DNA of 20,873 nucleotides, taken from assembly GCA_038046465.1 (NCBI GenBank), contig JBBSWB010000043.1, positions 1-20,873 on the forward strand, written 5' to 3'. Within the stretch, counting starts at the first letter, position 1. Each line of letters starts with the position of its first letter. Source of the DNA: JBBSWB01 sp038046465. Lineage in GTDB: Archaea; Nanobdellota; Nanobdellia; Woesearchaeales; GW2011-AR9. Below, one piece after another: positions 1 through 7,030 of this stretch. The notes beneath the pieces were generated by a model. It had not been told where the DNA came from. It did not search any database and saw only the letters and a program-made list of their open reading frames with translations. Both the position numbers and the translations under genes were made by a program.

Positions 1-121
1 ATGTCTCGATTTAAAGGATTTTCTCACCCCTATTCAAAAGCAACTAAATACATACAAACAACCGATAAATTTTTCTATTTAGTCTTTCCTCTTTTTTCAT
101 GGTGGAGCTCACATTTCCGCC

Positions 122-160
122 CTGCCACCCTCAGGGCAACCTGAGGTAGGCAGTATTTTT
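122..160 (+). terminator. GC-rich hairpin with GCAA tetraloop and T-run (terminator or end of an upstream RNA)
   Basis: Bases 129-135 and 140-146 are perfect 7-bp complements closing a GCAA (GNRA-type) loop. An outer 5-bp stem, 122-126 with 149-153, adds to it across a 2x2 internal loop, and five T residues follow at 156-160. The patch is GC-rich in a very AT-rich intergenic stretch, as expected for a structured RNA or an intrinsic terminator. GGTGG at 101-105 could instead pair with CCACC at 125-129, so two folds compete. The rest of 1-213 holds only a 47-codon open frame (1-144) that I do not believe. Confidence 0.45.
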
Positions 161-182
161 ACTTAAGACTTTCTACTAAGCC

Positions 183-189
183 TATATAA
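183..189 (+). promoter_or_regulatory. TATA box of EF-hand gene copy 1
   Basis: TATATAA is centred about 28 bases before the ATG at 214, which fits archaeal leaderless transcription. The stretch from this box to the start codon is nearly the same as 4445-4480 upstream of copy 3, so the promoter was duplicated along with the gene. Confidence 0.65.
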
Positions 190-213
190 TAGTTATTTTC
201 AAATAGCGATATT

Positions 214-864
214 ATGGACAGACAATTAAAACCAATACATCTTACCGAAAGAATTCGCGAGATGAACGAAGCAGAAATTGCAGAATTAGAAGCTTTATTA
301 GAACAAAATGAAGCTGCTAAAATAGCAGAAGCCCGCTTAGAAGAATTAAGAATAAAACCGTCAACTCGTTTGGAATACGAATGTTTAGTAAAAGAAGTTG
401 AAGCATATAAACAAGAGCTTAAACAGAATAAACAAAAGAAGCCATCTAAACGATTAGAAGAGGCCAAGAAAAGTATTAAAACGGGTTTACATCGGCACTG
501 GGACAAATTTCTAGTCGGAGCGCTAGCAATAAGTTTAGGAGTAGGCACATACTACCAACTGAATCTAGAAAACGAAAAATACAAGTTTAACCAAGCAATT
601 GATTTGAATTGTGATCGCGATTCTCAGATTCAGGAATTTGTTCTAGCTTACGAAACTACGTTTAATAAAAAATTACCAGAACCATTAACTTCTTTACATG
701 GGATGAGAGCTATACAAATACACACGGACCAAAGTTATAAATTAGGAAACGTTGAAATTGAAAGATTAGATAATAGTATGTATAAGATCACTCTTTCTAG
801 ACCAACAATGCAGTTAATTACTGAAAGATATAAAAGCAGTACGCAATGCCGCTGGTCGTTATAA
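214..864 (+). CDS. Membrane-anchored coiled-coil protein with EF-hand-like loop, copy 1 (intact)
   Basis: I do not recognise a named family. The 216 residues read as an N-terminal charged helical/coiled-coil region (about 1-90, rich in Glu, Leu and Lys), one hydrophobic segment (about 98-113), and a C-terminal domain. The last contains an EF-hand-like loop D130-x-N132-x-D134-x-D136 with E141 at position 12. Position 6 is Arg and position 8 is Ser, so calcium binding may be weaker than in the paralogues. The C-terminus ends in a conserved segment with a Cys (C212) shared with copies 2 and 3. It is the only unbroken member of three paralogues in the window and lies 12 bases before copy 2. The single membrane helix suggests a signal-anchor with the EF-hand domain on one side and the coiled coil on the other; topology is unclear. 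Function unknown, perhaps structural or calcium-dependent surface binding (inference). Confidence 0.8.
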   Translation: MDRQLKPIHLTERIREMNEAEIAELEALLEQNEAAKIAEARLEELRIKPSTRLEYECLVKEVEAYKQELKQNKQKKPSKRLEEAKKSIKTGLHRHWDKFLVGALAISLGVGTYYQLNLENEKYKFNQAIDLNCDRDSQIQEFVLAYETTFNKKLPEPLTSLHGMRAIQIHTDQSYKLGNVEIERLDNSMYKITLSRPTMQLITERYKSSTQCRWSL

Positions 865-876
865 GAGGTTAAAATC

Positions 877-1531
877 ATGGACAGACAATTAAAACCAGTA
901 CATCTCAAGGCAAGAGTGCAGGAATTAGAAGATGCAGAAGTTCTGGAATTAGAAGCTTTATTAGAACAGAACAAAGCTGCAGAAGTGACTAATCAAAGAT
1001 TAGAAGAATTACGAGTTAGACCAGGAAGTCAATTAGAATGGGAATATTTAGAACGAGCTGTACAAGAATGGAAGAAGGAGAAAAACATTCAGCCGAGGAA
1101 GAAACCTAAAAATTGGAAAAAATTTAAACTGCCGACTATACCAATTAAAAAAGTGTTAAAGGCTACTGGATATTCTTGTTTGGTCGTCGGCGTAGTTGGT
1201 GTTTTGGGGTCTTTTGTAAATTATATGGTGCAGGAAGATTATAAACAAGAACAATTCATTCAATCAATCGATCTGAATTGTGATGGAGACCTTCAACTTC
1301 ACGAAATCGCTAAAGCATATGAAACGGCTACAGATAAAAAATTTCCGATATTTGAAGAGAAGCAAGTCGGATTTAATCAACATTTCTCTTGATGATACTG
1401 TTAAAGGAATAGATATTACTAATTACACTTTCTCAAATGCTTATAGGTATACCGTTAAACTTTCCAATGCAACTGCCCAGCAGATTGCTGAAAAATATAA
1501 AGACAAAGCAGTCTGTAGGTTATCGTTATAA
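877..1531 (+). pseudogene. EF-hand membrane protein copy 2, frameshifted
   Basis: The first frame (877-1392, 171 residues) gives the coiled coil, a membrane segment (about 97-116) and a canonical EF-hand loop, D132-x-N134-x-D136-G137-x-L139 with E143. It then stops at TGA. The family's conserved C-terminal segment continues in the next frame, open to 1531 and ending in CRLSL, compared with CRWSL in copy 1. Alignment to copies 1 and 3 puts the shift at about 1370-1392; one extra base near 1380 would explain it. No classic slippery site is evident, so loss by mutation (or an assembly error) is the first reading and +1 recoding the second. It is 12 bases downstream of copy 1 with no own TATA box, so the two are probably co-transcribed. 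Confidence 0.7.
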
Positions 1532-1578
1532 TATCTAAAAGAGCATAAAATGGAATTTTTATAATCCCCATAGAAACC

Positions 1579-1586
1579 TTTATAAA
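1579..1586 (+). promoter_or_regulatory. TATA box of rpo11
   Basis: TTTATAAA is centred about 27 bases before the ATG at 1610, with a purine-rich BRE-like stretch (GAAACC) just upstream. The spacing predicts a leaderless mRNA. Confidence 0.7.
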
Positions 1587-1609
1587 CAAATTCGCTTAAA
1601 AACAAAAAA

Positions 1610-1879
1610 ATGGAATTCAAAGTTCTGGAAGAGAGCAAGAATAAGCTGGTATTTGAGCTTAGAGGGGAAACCCACACTTTCTGTAACATTCTAAAAGAAG
1701 AGCTGCAGAGCGTTAAAGGAGTAGTTATCGCTACCTATATGATTGATCACCCTTTAGTCGGCACTCCTAAATTCCATATTGAAACTAAAGGCTTAGAGCC
1801 TAGAGAAGCAATTAAAGAAGCACTAAAGCAGCTGAAGAAAAAAACAGAAGCTTTCAAGAAAGAAGTTAGTGCGTTATAA
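1610..1879 (+). CDS. rpo11: DNA-directed RNA polymerase subunit Rpo11 (RpoL)
   Basis: Small assembly subunit of archaeal RNA polymerase. In known enzymes it forms the heterodimer with Rpo3 that nucleates the core, equivalent to the alpha dimer of bacteria; rpo3 is present here at 7031. The 89 residues match the family length and show the expected start (FKVLEES), the dimerisation segment (GETHTFCNILKEEL, residues 19-32), the HPLVGTPKFHI strand region (46-56) and a charged C-terminal helix. It is monocistronic, with its own TATA box, between the second EF-hand copy and a small unknown. Nothing unusual. Confidence 0.95.
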   Translation: MEFKVLEESKNKLVFELRGETHTFCNILKEELQSVKGVVIATYMIDHPLVGTPKFHIETKGLEPREAIKEALKQLKKKTEAFKKEVSAL

Positions 1880-1931
1880 AACTAAAGCATTTTAGGGCAA
1901 AATATCTTTCATTCTAAAGCACGGAAAAGAA

Positions 1932-1940
1932 TTTATATAA
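1932..1940 (+). promoter_or_regulatory. TATA box upstream of the 2029 gene
   Basis: TTTATATAA lies about 93 bases before the ATG at 2029. Transcription from about 1963 would give a leader of roughly 65 bases, unlike the leaderless genes around it. The leader is A-rich and carries an out-of-frame 11-codon ORF (2019-2054) that overlaps the start. Confidence 0.5.
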
Positions 1941-2028
1941 GTGTTTGTTTTAGAGATTAATACTAGTTTGTATTAAAAACTAAGTAAAAGCATAAAAAAA
2001 GTAAATAAAAATAAAAAAATGTGTTACT

Positions 2029-2406
2029 ATGATTCCCGTATCGTTTCTTACTGAATTTGAAATTAGTCTGTTAAAAGCATATAACCGTGCTTCGCACAAA
2101 AGCACGCCAATTTACGGAAAAGAAGCTGATTTTGTCGGCGCAGCTCAATATCAAAATGAATTTATTCAAGCTTTTATGAGTGCTTTTCAAGAACAGCATG
2201 CTCTTTTAGAAAGAGAGTTGCGTAAAGGCGGCAATGATCCGGTTAAAACGCTGAGTAGCATTAGCCGAGATGTAGAATCAAAACTGCGCACTTTACTGTT
2301 CCAACGCCGCCGCTTAGATACTGCAGTCTTTCAATCTTTTGCTAAAGATATGAAAAAAGAAGTACGCTCCGTATTTTATGGCCTTCCGGGAGTTCCAAAC
2401 AAATAA
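2029..2406 (+). CDS. Hypothetical helical protein
   Basis: I do not recognise this 125-residue protein. It has no signal peptide or membrane segment. Composition and periodicity suggest an all-alpha, soluble protein with a basic second half containing an Arg cluster (residues 92-96, FQRRR). No cysteine motifs or catalytic signatures are visible. Codon use resembles the neighbours. The ATG at 2029 follows an A-rich stretch with no Shine-Dalgarno, and an overlapping short ORF beginning at 2019 (out of frame) could interfere with start selection. It faces the convergent lipoprotein gene with only 13 bases between the stop codons. Confidence 0.65.
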   Translation: MIPVSFLTEFEISLLKAYNRASHKSTPIYGKEADFVGAAQYQNEFIQAFMSAFQEQHALLERELRKGGNDPVKTLSSISRDVESKLRTLLFQRRRLDTAVFQSFAKDMKKEVRSVFYGLPGVPNK

Positions 2407-2419
2407 ATTCTGAACTGGT

Positions 2420-2842
2420 TTACTTTTTAGGAACATTAAAGAACGAATGATCTAGAATTATCCCATTGGTATTAAAATAAAAATTTTGTAAGGGATATGT
2501 TCTGGACATTCCTCCGCGAGTTAACAAATCAAGAGAGGAAACTGGAGATTGCGCAGTATATTTAAAATTAACAACATCTCCCGCCAAGTAATTTGACGGG
2601 CCGGGAAAAATAAGATTAAAGATTTCCCCATCAGCTGCTTCGATTCTGAAATGCTCAAATTCAAAGTTTGCTGCTCCACGCCCGTATCCAATCGCAAAAG
2701 AATCCTCGTCTATACTGCGAATTATTCCATAAAGATGTTTAGTGGGAGATACTTGCGGCGATTCATTTGTTTCATTACAACCCATATTGCTTAGTCCTAA
2801 TGCTAAACTTAATACTGTTGCAGTTAAGGTTTTATTTGTCAT
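2420..2842 (-). CDS. Putative lipoprotein, function unknown
   Basis: The N-terminus has a short basic start, a hydrophobic core (about residues 7-18) and a Cys at 22 in the context LSNMGC. This reads as a lipoprotein signal, although Asn at -3 is not typical. After a Ser/Asn/Pro-rich linker the mature 119 residues alternate in a beta-rich pattern (for example LYGIIRSIDEDSFAIGYG), suggesting a small beta-barrel or sandwich exposed outside the membrane. I do not recognise the domain. A TATA box 27 bases upstream on the minus strand predicts leaderless transcription, divergent from the primase gene. Confidence 0.7.
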   Translation of the reverse strand: MTNKTLTATVLSLALGLSNMGCNETNESPQVSPTKHLYGIIRSIDEDSFAIGYGRGAANFEFEHFRIEAADGEIFNLIFPGPSNYLAGDVVNFKYTAQSPVSSLDLLTRGGMSRTYPLQNFYFNTNGIILDHSFFNVPKK

Positions 2843-2865
2843 GATTTATATCGTTAAGTTTAGTT

Positions 2866-2873
2866 TTTATAAA
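2866..2873 (-). promoter_or_regulatory. TATA box of the lipoprotein gene
   Basis: TTTATAAA (self-complementary) is centred about 27 bases from the minus-strand ATG at 2842, predicting leaderless transcription. The 131-base divergent region (2843-2973) holds this box and the primase promoter. Confidence 0.6.
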
Positions 2874-2944
2874 TCTTTGCAATGGACTTTATTTTATGCA
2901 CAAAAATTTCGCCAGAGATTAATGTTAACAAATAAAAAGAAAAT

Positions 2945-2952
2945 AATTTAAA
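2945..2952 (+). promoter_or_regulatory. TATA-like box of the primase gene
   Basis: AATTTAAA is centred about 25 bases before the ATG at 2974, the spacing seen at other leaderless genes in the window. Confidence 0.5.
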
Positions 2953-2973
2953 CCCGGGCACTTCTGAACTATT

Positions 2974-4389
2974 ATGCTAGATAAAGGGGCTTGTTTACGA
3001 TTCTATAAGCGCAGAGATATCCAGGAAGCTATTGTAGCCCATGCTAAAAATAAAGAAATCGGATTCAGATACGGCGACGGATTCGGAAAACGGCCGGATA
3101 TCCTTTCTTATCCTCAAGAAATTGTTGAATTAGCTAAACAGGGCGTAACTTCTTTTCATGCCAGCGAAGAATGCTGGGACAATCCTCTTGACCTAAACAG
3201 TAATATTGGCCGCAAAGAATTAGATAAATTAAGAACTGGATGGGATTTAGTGTTAGACATTGATTGTAAATTGATTGATTATAGCAAAATCTCTGCAGAC
3301 CTTATTATCAAATTTTTAAAATATTGCGGAGTAAAAAATTATTCGTGTAAATTTAGTGGAAATAAAGGATTCCATATTGGTGTTCCCTTTGAAGCTTTTC
3401 CCCAGACAGTTGGGCCTTTATTCACCAAAGATTTATTCCCGGAAGCAGCTAAAGAAATCGCTTTTTATATCAAAGAAAATATTAAAGAAGAATTAGGCAA
3501 AAGAATTCTTGAATTTGAAAATAATAATTTCAGCCAGATAATTGAAAAAGTTGAGCTGCCTTCGGAAAAAATAATCAGATACAAACAAAATCAATTTGGA
3601 GATAAAATTGCCAAATTAGACGTAGATAAATTTTTAGAAATAGATACAGTCTTGATTTCTTCCCGGCATTTATACCGAATGCCGTATAGTTTACACGAGA
3701 AATCCGGATTAGTTAGCTTACCAATTGATCCAGACAAGGTAATGGAATTTAAAAAAGAAATGGCCCATCCGGATACGCTTCTTGCACCGATGTTTATTTT
3801 TTTAGACCGAAAGGTTACTGAAGAAAGTGCCCGGAGATTATTGGTGCGGGCTTTAGATTTTAAAGCAGAAATAAAAGAAAGTAAAAATCAAGAGATTGAA
3901 AAAAAAGTCTGGAATGAAAATGAAGAAATCAAGATTGAATGTCCAATCAAAGAAGAATTCTTCCCTCCCTGTATGCTCAGCTATCTTAATGGATTAGAAG
4001 ACGGCAAGAAACGAGCAGCCTTCTGCCTGATGAATTTTTTAGGAAAAATTGGCTGGAGCAAACCTGAGATAGAAGGATATTTGCAGAACTGGAATCGTGA
4101 AAAAAACCGGGAACCTCTGCGGGAGGTTTATTTGAAAGGACAGATGAATACTTTTCAGCCGGGAGAAAAACTTCCGCCCAACTGCAGCAATGAAGCATAT
4201 TATTCAGGATTAGGATTATGCAAAGCTGATGCTTTGTGCCGGAAAATAAAGAATCCAGTTAATTATACTATCTTAAAATGGAAAAGCCATTTACGAGATA
4301 AAGAAGAGGAAGAAAGCAAAGGGAAAAGAAAAAAGAAAGAGAAAGTAGCAAGTCCTTCGACTACCCCAAATCCTCCACAACAAACATAA
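2974..4389 (+). CDS. priS: Fused archaeal DNA primase: PriS catalytic domain plus PriL iron-sulfur domain
   Basis: Synthesises the RNA/DNA primers for replication. Residues 1 to about 295 are an archaeo-eukaryotic primase (PriS) domain: the metal-binding D95-I-D97, the SGNKGFH motif at 128-134 and the R235-M-P segment at the nucleotide site. After a charged linker, residues 322-436 match the C-terminal domain of PriL. They carry FPPC (C333), WNREKN, PPNC (C404), C416 and C422, the four cysteines that hold the 4Fe-4S cluster. The N-terminal scaffold of PriL is missing. Such PriS-PriL fusions are known from Nanoarchaeum and relatives, so this supports a DPANN host. The last 30 residues are a Lys/Glu tail. 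Monocistronic, leaderless by TATA position, between EF-hand copies 2 and 3. A separate full-length PriL elsewhere in the genome cannot be excluded. Confidence 0.93.
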   Translation: MLDKGACLRFYKRRDIQEAIVAHAKNKEIGFRYGDGFGKRPDILSYPQEIVELAKQGVTSFHASEECWDNPLDLNSNIGRKELDKLRTGWDLVLDIDCKLIDYSKISADLIIKFLKYCGVKNYSCKFSGNKGFHIGVPFEAFPQTVGPLFTKDLFPEAAKEIAFYIKENIKEELGKRILEFENNNFSQIIEKVELPSEKIIRYKQNQFGDKIAKLDVDKFLEIDTVLISSRHLYRMPYSLHEKSGLVSLPIDPDKVMEFKKEMAHPDTLLAPMFIFLDRKVTEESARRLLVRALDFKAEIKESKNQEIEKKVWNENEEIKIECPIKEEFFPPCMLSYLNGLEDGKKRAAFCLMNFLGKIGWSKPEIEGYLQNWNREKNREPLREVYLKGQMNTFQPGEKLPPNCSNEAYYSGLGLCKADALCRKIKNPVNYTILKWKSHLRDKEEEESKGKRKKKEKVASPSTTPNPPQQT

Positions 4390-4402
4390 TTTAAAAAATA
4401 TT

Positions 4403-4437
4403 CTAAATCTTACGGCTTAGTGAGAACTAAATCTTAC
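4403..4437 (+). repeat. 11-bp direct repeat upstream of EF-hand copy 3
   Basis: CTAAATCTTAC occurs at 4403-4413 and again at 4427-4437, 24 bases apart, immediately upstream of the TATA box at 4444. Two sites about two helical turns apart would suit a regulator bound next to the TATA box. This is inference. Confidence 0.45.
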
Positions 4438-4443
4438 AATACC

Positions 4444-4452
4444 TTTATATAA
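4444..4452 (+). promoter_or_regulatory. TATA box of EF-hand gene copy 3
   Basis: TTTATATAA is centred about 29 bases before the ATG at 4477. From here to the start codon the sequence closely matches the copy 1 promoter. Confidence 0.65.
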
Positions 4453-4476
4453 TAGTTATTTCCGAATAGCTATATC

Positions 4477-5130
4477 ATGGATAGACAATTACAACCGGTG
4501 CATCTCAAGGCAAGAGTGCAGGAATTAGTAGAAGAAGAAGTTCTGGAATTAGAAGCTCTGTTAGAACAGGAAAAAGCTGCAGAAGCAAGAAAAGAACGCT
4601 TAGAAGAATTGCGGGTTAAACCAGGAAGCCGATTAGAATACGAATACTTAGAACGAGTTGTACAAGGATGGAAGAAGGAGAAAAACATTCAGCCGAGGAA
4701 GAAACCTAAAAATTGGAAAAAATTTAATCTCGCAGCAAAAATTGCTGCTACTGTCTGTGCATCAGCATTCGGCATATATGGAATAACACAAGGATTAATC
4801 TATGCCTTTACATCTACGCCAGAAGAAATTGCTGCCGACGCAGCTGCGGAAAAACAGTTAAATCAACTAGCCCGAGCCATTGATCAAAATTGTAATGGCA
4901 ATATTGAAATCAGTGAATTTGCCAAAGCTTACGAAATTGCTTCCAATAAACAGATTTCATTTAAAGAAGATCCGCGCACATCCTTTAATTTTTTAAATGA
5001 TAACTCGACGAGTATAAAAATTGAATGAAATAGCTGGAAGGAACGTTATTATATTACTCTCTCTTACAAAACCGCCCAGCAAATTGTGGAAAAGAATAAA
5101 CCCCACTCACAATGTACTCTTTCTCTGTAA
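4477..5130 (+). pseudogene. EF-hand membrane protein copy 3, interrupted by an in-frame TGA
   Basis: The open frame 4477-5028 (183 residues) gives the coiled coil, a hydrophobic segment (about 86-111) and a canonical EF-hand loop D136-x-N138-x-N140-G141-x-I143 with E147. TGA at 5026-5028 then stops translation. The same frame continues for 33 more sense codons to TAA at 5128-5130 and encodes the family's conserved C-terminus (YYITLSYKTAQQIVEK, ending CTLSL). One base change therefore separates it from a full 217-residue protein. TGA ends other genes here (uS9, eL18), so codon reassignment is unlikely. It may make a truncated but membrane-anchored EF-hand protein, or be a young pseudogene. Bases 4668-4727 are identical to 1068-1127 of copy 2. 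Confidence 0.75.
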
Positions 5131-5183
5131 AGTATAACTTACGGAAAGCCCGGTTTTGAAAAATATTATTTTTTTTAGAAATG

Positions 5184-5191
5184 TTTATAAA
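5184..5191 (+). promoter_or_regulatory. TATA box of the ribosomal protein operon
   Basis: TTTATAAA predicts transcription from about 5214, giving a leader of about 33 bases to 5247. AGTCC (5216-5220) can pair with GGACT (5239-5243) in that leader. A second box (TTTATA, 5233-5238) would instead give a start near 5262 and translation from ATG 5274. Confidence 0.6.
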
Positions 5192-5246
5192 TAAACCCCA
5201 TAATAAGAGGGGATAAGTCCGAGTTCACGCGCTTTATAGGACTACA

Positions 5247-5792
5247 ATGCGTATTCTCGGAAAGAATAATATAATGGTAGAAGAAAAAAATTTTAAGCAT
5301 ATTGTACGTATCGCTAATGTTGACGTTCCTGGAGATAAAGGAATAAGATTTGCGCTTACTAAAATTAAAGGAGTAGGAATTAATTTTGCCGACATGATCT
5401 GTGCCGTTTTAAATATCAACAAACGGACTAAAGCAGGTAATCTTAGCGACGACGAAATAAAAAAACTTAATACTGCCGTTCAAGAACCGCAACAACACGG
5501 AATCCCTTCCTGGGCGTTTAACCGGAAAAAAGATTACGAAAGCGGAGAAGACAAACATTTTCTCACTGGAACTCTTAATTTTGTAAAAGATAATGACTTA
5601 AAACGATTAAAGAAAATTAAAACCTTGCGCGGAATGAGGCATCAAAAAGGCTTGCCGGTAAGAGGGCAAAGAACCAAAGCTCACTTCAGAAGGAACAAGG
5701 GAAAAGTAGTTGGCGTTACCAAAAAAGCTGCACCAGCAAAAGCTGGCGCAGGTGCTGCAAAGAAAGACACGAAGAAAGACGCAAAAAAATAA
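5247..5792 (+). CDS. rps13: Small ribosomal subunit protein uS13
   Basis: Component of the 30S head that contacts tRNA and the 50S subunit. The family is clear from FKHIVRI near the N-terminus, the helix-hairpin-helix segment (TKIKGVGINFADMIC), the archaeal insert (GIPSWAFNR) and the basic RNA-binding end (LRGMRHQKGLPVRGQRTK). A 23-residue Ala/Lys-rich tail extends beyond the usual end. It opens the operon uS13-uS4-uS11-rpo3, the standard archaeal order. The start is not certain: ATG 5247 has AGGA five bases upstream, while ATG 5274 (MVEEKNFKH) fits the usual N-terminus of the family better and lies correctly below the second TATA-like box. Confidence 0.95.
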   Translation: MRILGKNNIMVEEKNFKHIVRIANVDVPGDKGIRFALTKIKGVGINFADMICAVLNINKRTKAGNLSDDEIKKLNTAVQEPQQHGIPSWAFNRKKDYESGEDKHFLTGTLNFVKDNDLKRLKKIKTLRGMRHQKGLPVRGQRTKAHFRRNKGKVVGVTKKAAPAKAGAGAAKKDTKKDAKK

Positions 5793-5824
5793 ATGATTAA
5801 AAAATAAAAAACATCTGATTCAAA

Positions 5825-6478
5825 ATGGGCGATCCAAAAAAACTCAAAAAGAAGTACTTTACCCCAAGACATCCTTGGAACAAGACCAACATCGAGACTG
5901 AAGGAGTTATAAAAAAAGAATACGGATTAAAAAATAAAAAAGAAATTTTCATTGCTAACTCATTCTTAAAAAAATACAAAGATATTGCTAAAAAATTAAT
6001 TGCAACTAAAACAGCGCAAGCTGAAAAAGAAAAAGCACAGATTCTGACTAAATTGCAATTATTAGGTTTATTACCAACAGGAGCAGACTTGGACCAAATT
6101 TTAGGATTAGAATTAAAACAATTAATGGAAAGACGTCTGCAAAGTTTAGTATTCCGAAAAGGTTTAGCTAAGACCATGAATCAAGCCCGCCAATTTATCG
6201 TTCATAGACATGTTAAAATCGGCGAACAGGAAATTGCCCGGCCTTCTTACATTGTTTCTTTAGAAGAAGAAAACTCGATTAGTTTCAAAGACAATTCCAC
6301 TTTATTTGATGAAAATCATCCGGAAAGAGTCCGGGAAAAAGAAGTTAAGGAAGTTAAAGAAGAGATTAAAGCGGTAAGAGATAAAATAGATGAAAAAAAA
6401 TCCGGCAGGAAGAAAAAAGAAGTTGATCCCGCCGCTCCTGCAGAACCGATTAAAGCAGAAGAAGTATTGACTAAATAA
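5825..6478 (+). CDS. rps4: Small ribosomal subunit protein uS4
   Basis: Primary 16S rRNA-binding protein that starts assembly of the 30S body. The archaeal N-terminus MGDPKKLKKKY, the rRNA-binding region around residue 103 (LMERRLQSLVFRKGLAKT) and the S4 RNA-binding motif (ARQFIVHRHVKIG) are visible. The core ends near residue 155. A charged C-terminal extension of about 60 residues, ending in an Ala/Pro/Glu-rich stretch, goes beyond the core. It lies 32 bases after uS13 and 21 before uS11 in one operon. Confidence 0.95.
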   Translation: MGDPKKLKKKYFTPRHPWNKTNIETEGVIKKEYGLKNKKEIFIANSFLKKYKDIAKKLIATKTAQAEKEKAQILTKLQLLGLLPTGADLDQILGLELKQLMERRLQSLVFRKGLAKTMNQARQFIVHRHVKIGEQEIARPSYIVSLEEENSISFKDNSTLFDENHPERVREKEVKEVKEEIKAVRDKIDEKKSGRKKKEVDPAAPAEPIKAEEVLTK

Positions 6479-6499
6479 AAACTGAGGATTATAACTAAA

Positions 6500-6991
6500 A
6501 TGAAAAAAACAGACGAACCAGCAACTTCAGAAAAAACAGCTGATCCTTCTCCTAAAGAGAAACCTGTTGAAAAAAGTGTTGCTCGGGCACCACCAACCAT
6601 GAATAGAATAAGGTGGGGCATTGCTCACATTTTATCTACTTATAATAATACGCTTATCACGGTAACGGATATTACCGGCACAGAAACTATTGCCCGTTCT
6701 AGCGGCGGCCAGATTGTTAAAACTGACCGTTTGGAAAGTTCTCCTACTGCCGCAATGGGTGTAGCTAAAAAAATATCTGAAATCTGTTTAGAAAAGGGCA
6801 TCAACGGTTTAATGATCCGAGTAAGAGGTAGAGGAGGACATAATGGTCCTAAAAATACCGGCCCCGGCGCTCAAGCAGCTATTCGGGCTTTATCCAGATC
6901 CGGATTAAGAATCGGTAAAATCGAAGAAGTAACTCCTGAACCGCATAACGGCTGCCGGATGAAAGGCGGACGAAGAGGAAGAAGAGTTTAA
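6500..6991 (+). CDS. rps11: Small ribosomal subunit protein uS11
   Basis: Platform protein of the 30S subunit near the mRNA exit. The core starts at about residue 38 (WGIAHILSTYNNT) and has the family signatures SSGGQIVKTDR, RVRGRGGHNGPKNTGPGAQA and PHNGCRMKGGRRGRRV at the C-terminus. Residues 1-33 are an acidic/Lys/Pro-rich low-complexity extension; similar disordered N-termini occur in some archaeal uS11. GAGGAT about ten bases before the ATG acts as a Shine-Dalgarno. Operon position between uS4 and rpo3 is standard. Confidence 0.96.
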   Translation: MKKTDEPATSEKTADPSPKEKPVEKSVARAPPTMNRIRWGIAHILSTYNNTLITVTDITGTETIARSSGGQIVKTDRLESSPTAAMGVAKKISEICLEKGINGLMIRVRGRGGHNGPKNTGPGAQAAIRALSRSGLRIGKIEEVTPEPHNGCRMKGGRRGRRV

Positions 6992-7030
6992 GTGTATAAA
7001 CTTGTGAAAAAATTTATTGAAAATTAAAAC

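Noticed and set aside
1..144. 47-codon open frame starting at base 1
   Set aside because: Low-complexity translation with no recognisable motif, running into the GC-rich hairpin; the ATG at base 1 may be coincidence.
1380..1392. Programmed +1 frameshift at the TCT-TGA of EF-hand copy 2
   Set aside because: The codon before the stop does not re-pair well after a +1 slip and no stimulatory structure is evident; ordinary mutation is simpler. Kept only as an alternative.
2019..2054. 11-codon upstream ORF before the 2029 gene
   Set aside because: Out of frame, no ribosome site, and random A-rich context; not enough to call a regulatory uORF.
5026..5028. TGA in EF-hand copy 3 read as an amino acid (reassignment or selenocysteine)
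   Set aside because: TGA ends uS9 and eL18 in the same window, copy 1 has no TGA or Cys/Sec at this place, and no selenocysteine element was seen.
5196..5212. CCCC/GGGG hairpin before uS13
   Set aside because: Only four pairs with a 9-base loop, and it lies mostly upstream of the predicted transcript start.
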